This document shows, piece after piece, positions 3,425-5,284 of a stretch of 5,284 nucleotides of DNA. The number at the start of each line of letters is the position of its first letter. The first letter of the stretch is position 1. Under the pieces are notes generated by a model that made no database searches, was not told where the DNA came from, and saw only the letters and a program-made list of their open reading frames with translations. This DNA comes from Bacteroidota bacterium (GTDB lineage: Bacteria > Bacteroidota > Bacteroidia > Flavobacteriales > Weeksellaceae), in assembly GCA_023411265.1 (NCBI GenBank), contig JAEYOX010000054.1, forward strand, positions 1 through 5,284, read 5' to 3'. The translations under genes and the position numbers were made by a program.

Positions 3425-5284
3425 TGTATTTAAACTGTCATACCTATCACAGTCTGCGCTACGGAACCATTTCAATAGAAGAACTGGTTCAGCAGGCCGT
3501 TGACCTCCGGGTGAATGCACTGGCATTAACGGATATCAATACCGTCACCGGAATATATGATTTCTACAAACTTTGTAAAGTGCATCAGATTAAACCCCTC
3601 ATCGGGGTGGATATCAGATCAGGCAACAGGCCTCTTTATGTGACTTTGGCCAAAAACAGGGAAGGGGTTGCAGAGATTAACCGAATGCTGACCGCAGCCA
3701 ACTGTGAAGGAATCCCTTTGGTGCAGCATCACCCTGAATTTGAAAATGTTTTTGTTATTTATCCCTCGGATAATATCCCTGAAAATCTTCATGAGAATGA
3801 ATTTATCGGGATAAGGCCGGAAGACGTCAGCCTTTTGGTTCAAAAAAAATGGAAAGCCCTGCTGCACAAAATGGTAGTCTTTCAGCCCGTTACTTTCAGA
3901 ACCGGGAAAGAATTCAATCTTCACCGGATTTTACGGGCGATTGATACTAATACTTTGATTTCAAAACTTGAAGCTTCTGATGTCTGTAGAAAGACTGACG
4001 TGATGATGGCCCCGGCGGAACTTCTCAGTCATTATAAAAACTATCCTCAGATTATTGAAAATACCGAAAAAATCATCAGTACCTGCCACTTTGAGTTTGA
4101 TTTTTCTACTCCGAAAAACAAAAAACATTTCACGGAAACGAAAGCCAATGATGAAAAGCTTCTAAGGCAACTGGCCTATGAGGGACTGAAAAAACGCTAC
4201 GGCGATCATCATCAGGCAGCAACACAACGGGTGGAAAGAGAACTTCAGGTGATTAATGAACTGGATTTCTGCGGCTATTTCCTCATCACCTGGGATATCG
4301 TGCAGTACAGCAACCAACGCGGTTTTATGCATGTGGGAAGAGGAAGCGGAGCCAATTCCATCGTGAGTTACTGTCTTGGGATTACAGATATTTGTCCGCT
4401 CGAATTGGATCTTTATTTTGAAAGGTTTCTGAACCTGAACCGAAAATCACCGCCGGATTTTGATATCGACTGGAGCTGGAGGGAGCGCGATGAAATTTTA
4501 AAGTATATTTTCGATAAGTATGGAAAAGACCATGTTGCTTTCTGCGGAACGAATGTAGAATTTAAGTACCGTTCCATTTTCCGGGAAGTGGGAAAAGCAT
4601 TTGGTTTGCCTAAAGAAGAGCTGGATCATCTCGCCAAGAATCCGATGGAGCTGCATGAAGACAGCCATGTAGTCAAACTCGTTCAGAAATACGGAATGCT
4701 GCTGGAAAAATTTCCCAACCAGCGCAGCATGCATTCCTGCGGGATTCTGATTTCCGAAGAGCCGATTACCAATTTCACCGCTCTGGAAATGCCGCCCAAA
4801 GGGTTTCCTATTATTCAGTTTGATATGCATGTGGCTGAAGATATGGGTTTTGAAAAATTTGATATTCTGTCGCAGAGAGGATTGGGAACCATTTATGATG
4901 CTGTCAAACTGATTGAGAAGAACCGGGGAATCTATGTGGATATCCGGGATACAGCCATTTCCAAAAATGAGCCTTTGGCCAATGACTGGTTAAGCAGGGG
5001 AAAAACGATTGGATGTTTTTATATTGAAAGTCCTGCCATGCGCGGTTTGCTTCGCCGCCTGAAATGCAATAATTACAAAACTCTGGTGGCTGCCTCATCC
5101 ATCATCCGTCCGGGTGTTGCACAAAGCGGAATGATGCGCGAATACATTTTCCGGCACAATAATCCTGATAAGTTTGAATATTTCCATAAGGTGTTTGAAG
5201 AACATCTGGGTGAAACCTACGGCATTATGGTGTATCAGGAAGATGTTATCAAGATCGCACTGCACTACGGCGGTGTATCAGCAG
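3424..5284 (+). CDS. dnaE: DNA polymerase III alpha subunit, accessory error-prone type (partial, 620 codons)
   Basis: This is a C-family polymerase reading open from ATG 3424 to the right edge; the C-terminal part, with most of the fingers and the clamp- and OB-type domains, lies outside. The N-terminal PHP domain (about 1-225) starts MYLNCHTYHSLRYGTIS. Where active PHP domains have HxH and TDH it has N4-C-H6 and TDI (36-38), so the metal site looks degenerate. Palm motifs are intact: HVGRGSGANSIVSYCLGI (303-320), PDFDID (344-349) with catalytic Asp347 and Asp349, SMHSCGILIS (435-444), and EKFDIL with the third Asp480. IESPAMRGLLRRLK (534-547) and IIRPGVAQSGM (560-570) are typical of the fingers. 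Its start overlaps the dinB stop in TAATG, indicating coupled translation. Position behind a Y-family polymerase and a LexA-like regulator points to damage tolerance rather than being the main replicative enzyme. That role is an inference. Confidence 0.94.
   Translation, partial: MYLNCHTYHSLRYGTISIEELVQQAVDLRVNALALTDINTVTGIYDFYKLCKVHQIKPLIGVDIRSGNRPLYVTLAKNREGVAEINRMLTAANCEGIPLVQHHPEFENVFVIYPSDNIPENLHENEFIGIRPEDVSLLVQKKWKALLHKMVVFQPVTFRTGKEFNLHRILRAIDTNTLISKLEASDVCRKTDVMMAPAELLSHYKNYPQIIENTEKIISTCHFEFDFSTPKNKKHFTETKANDEKLLRQLAYEGLKKRYGDHHQAATQRVERELQVINELDFCGYFLITWDIVQYSNQRGFMHVGRGSGANSIVSYCLGITDICPLELDLYFERFLNLNRKSPPDFDIDWSWRERDEILKYIFDKYGKDHVAFCGTNVEFKYRSIFREVGKAFGLPKEELDHLAKNPMELHEDSHVVKLVQKYGMLLEKFPNQRSMHSCGILISEEPITNFTALEMPPKGFPIIQFDMHVAEDMGFEKFDILSQRGLGTIYDAVKLIEKNRGIYVDIRDTAISKNEPLANDWLSRGKTIGCFYIESPAMRGLLRRLKCNNYKTLVAASSIIRPGVAQSGMMREYIFRHNNPDKFEYFHKVFEEHLGETYGIMVYQEDVIKIALHYGGVSA

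Overview
The window looks like chromosomal DNA from a member of the Bacteroidota, most likely a Chryseobacterium-like flavobacterium. The evidence is the moderately AT-rich composition, the absence of Shine-Dalgarno sequences before the genes, promoter boxes of the TTG ... TAnnTTTG type, and strong protein resemblance to flavobacterial versions of these families. The species assignment is inference.

Layout. Bases 1-146 carry the last 47 codons of an unidentified gene that enters from the left. Bases 147-1058 hold no credible gene. This stretch is an island of repeats: a 42-bp perfect direct repeat, a 26-bp perfect direct repeat, nested inverted repeats, a strong hairpin, short tandem repeats and a recurring GCAAATTTGC palindrome. 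Bases 1059-1384 hold a small cysteine-rich, zinc-ribbon-like gene that is broken by an apparent single-base deletion near 1214. Bases 1444-2211 (minus strand) encode a LexA-like repressor with an XRE helix-turn-helix and an S24 peptidase domain. Divergent from it, starting at 2273, is a two-gene operon: a Y-family DNA polymerase (dinB, 2273-3424), then a C-family DNA polymerase III alpha subunit (dnaE-like, from 3424, running off the right edge after 620 codons). The two genes overlap by one base in TAATG.

How the genes work together. The repressor, Y-family polymerase and second replicative-type polymerase form what looks like a self-regulated translesion/mutagenesis cassette. It is analogous in logic to the lexA-imuA-imuB-dnaE2 cassettes of other phyla, but differs in three visible ways. 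There is no imuA-type gene between repressor and polymerases. The Y-family member keeps all catalytic acidic residues, whereas ImuB is degenerate. The repressor is an XRE/S24 protein rather than a classical LexA. The 61-base divergent region contains two identical TGTTACAAAT sites 33 bp apart and abutting divergent promoter boxes, which suits repression of both directions by the one regulator. Derepression by RecA-stimulated self-cleavage after DNA damage is inferred from the family. The PHP domain of the alpha subunit has lost expected metal-binding histidines, which would fit a polymerase without PHP-associated nuclease activity.
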